Part shown: piece by piece, positions 63,053 to 64,000 of the stretch
Position numbering within the stretch: position 1 is the first letter of the stretch
Layout of the letters: each line of letters opens with the position of its first letter
Assembly: GCF_036186745.1 (NCBI RefSeq)
Contig: NZ_CP108086.1
Span: 4,836,001 to 4,900,000 of the forward strand
Direction of reading: 5' to 3'
Length of the DNA stretch: 64,000 nt
Source: Microbispora hainanensis
GTDB taxonomy: Bacteria > Actinomycetota > Actinomycetes > Streptosporangiales > Streptosporangiaceae
The notes under the pieces: model-generated
Told to the model about the DNA's origin: nothing
The model's input: only the letters and a program-made list of their open reading frames with translations
Databases searched by the model: none
Translations under genes and position numbers: made by a program

Positions 63053-64000
63053 GACGTGAACGCGATGCTGTTCACCATGTGGTCGATGTTCGACTGGTTG
63101 AACTTGCCCGGCGGGCAGAAGAACGTGATCAGGACGGTCGTGCCCGTGTCGCCCTGCCGTACGACGTAGGCGATGAACTCGAGCCGTCCGGCCTGCTGGG
63201 GGTCGCTGAGCACGCCCTCGATGCGGAACGCGGGTTTGGCCCCGACCGTCGTGGGCGTCGGCACACCGAAGTAGGTGGTCACGCCGGGCAGCGCCGGGCC
63301 CAGGCTCTCCTGGAGCTCCATCGGCGAGTCGGATGTACTCAGGGTGTTGCTGACCTGGGCGAACACCCCGGCGGCCCGATCAGGCTGGTCCTTGATGATG
63401 GCGTTCACCTTCGACCAGTCGGTGTTGCCCGGCACCGCGAACAGCGCGTTGAACTCGTCCACCGCGGGGGAGGCGATCATCCACTGGTCGGCGTTCGTCT
63501 TGGCCTCGCCCCACGACGAGGGGTAGGACATGGTGAACGGCGCCGCCGTGCTGCCCGGGTAGGTGTTCCACGTAGCGGCGGTGTCCCCGCCCTTGGTCAG
63601 CAGCAGCGCCGCGGCGACGGCGATGGACACCAGGATCGCCAGGCCGCCGATCAGCGGCCCGAGCGGCAGCCCGCGCCGCTGGCCCTGCGCGCCCGCCGAC
63701 GCGACCGTCGCCTGCGCGTTCGGCGACCCGGGAGGGTACGACCCGTGACCCTGCACATGGCCCATGGCACCGGTCGGATGGCTCACCGGCGGGTGGGACG
63801 ACGCCGTGGGCGCCGAGTAGGAGGGATGGGTGACGGGCGGCCTGGTGCCGGGAGGGAACGAGGTGGGCGTGCCCGGCGGATAGGACCCCTGCGACCGCGC
63901 CCCGGCCGGTCCCTGCGCGGCCGGAGAGCCGTGGGAGACCGGAGACCCCGGAGAGGCGTGGGAGACCGGCGGGTACGAGGGCACCGGGGGATGGGACGGG
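63049..64000 (-). CDS. Proline-rich single-pass membrane protein (N-terminus outside window)
   Basis: The frame runs beyond the window edge. The N-terminal visible half is cytoplasmic low complexity of SYPPVSH/SHPPVSHPTG-type units; then one membrane helix (LGPLIGGLAILVSIAVAAALLL) and a C-terminal extracellular domain of about 185 residues (FTMSYPSSWGEAKTNADQWMIASPAVDEFNALF, FRIEGVLSDPQQAGRLEFIAYVVRQGDTGTTVLITFFCPP) resembling PsbP/Mog1-like lipid- or stress-sensing domains seen in actinobacterial membrane proteins. Shares CTAG with the cbiZ stop. Confidence 0.7.
   Translation of the reverse strand, partial: PSHPPVPSYPPVSHASPGSPVSHGSPAAQGPAGARSQGSYPPGTPTSFPPGTRPPVTHPSYSAPTASSHPPVSHPTGAMGHVQGHGSYPPGSPNAQATVASAGAQGQRRGLPLGPLIGGLAILVSIAVAAALLLTKGGDTAATWNTYPGSTAAPFTMSYPSSWGEAKTNADQWMIASPAVDEFNALFAVPGNTDWSKVNAIIKDQPDRAAGVFAQVSNTLSTSDSPMELQESLGPALPGVTTYFGVPTPTTVGAKPAFRIEGVLSDPQQAGRLEFIAYVVRQGDTGTTVLITFFCPPGKFNQSNIDHMVNSIAFTS

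Overview
High-GC DNA with GTG/TTG starts, XRE-DUF5753/DUF397 regulator pairs, SAV-type lipoproteins, a secreted GH74-CBM2 xyloglucanase and many actinobacterial families points to a filamentous actinomycete; gene content fits Streptosporangiales (Nonomuraea/Microbispora/Streptosporangium-like), but this is inference from gene content only.

Layout. 1-7.2 kb: right-hand part of a phenazine-type cluster (PhzF cut by the window start, PhzG-like oxidase, Baeyer-Villiger-type monooxygenase, ABM-domain protein, PhzS-like hydroxylase, azoreductase-like flavoprotein); the core phzABCDE genes would lie left of the window. 7.3-20 kb: ordinary accessory genes (Nudix-like regulator relative with a 15-bp minisatellite, secreted X-Pro dipeptidyl-peptidase, secreted zinc metalloprotease, CynX-type and EmrB-type MFS pumps, methyltransferase, a secreted Arg/Glu-rich repeat protein, TetR, GNAT, DUF4232 lipoprotein).

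20.4-34.9 kb: a mobile-DNA zone. It holds the C-terminal stub of a tyrosine integrase, a replication-like orphan ORF, one full IS256-family copy, a small membrane ORF, a tRNA with CAT anticodon, a sugar-binding-type lipoprotein, and then a sodium:solute symporter gene split by a 7.6-kb serine-recombinase element. Joining the two junctions restores the symporter frame and yields a palindromic attP. Inside that element the recombinase is broken by an IS256-type IS, then truncated by a second copy of the first IS256-family element, which is itself broken by an ISAzo13-like element and abutted by an IS3-family element with a classic T_TTT_TTC frameshift site.

35-58.7 kb: core-like genes: DUF2795 protein, patatin esterase, GH74 xyloglucanase, nucleotidyltransferase-like protein, aminoglycoside phosphotransferase-like kinase, pta-ackA (acetate/acetyl-phosphate interconversion) with a strange tandemly repeated initiation region, PGPGW membrane protein, M20 peptidases, GroES-like protein, RlpA-like protein, DUF1349 protein, EEP-family nuclease/phosphatase, helicase-associated protein, a WhiJ/BldB-like developmental regulator set (ATPase, XRE-DUF5753, DUF397), histidine phosphatase, Gfo/Idh oxidoreductase and a membrane acyltransferase.

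59-63 kb: a cobalamin riboswitch followed by a corrinoid ABC importer (binding lipoprotein, permease, ATPase) and the adenosylcobinamide amidohydrolase CbiZ, that is a B12/cobinamide salvage operon. A proline-rich single-pass membrane protein runs off the right end.

A recurring feature is short tandem repeats (12-30 bp) inside genes and at gene ends, found at eleven or so places in the window.
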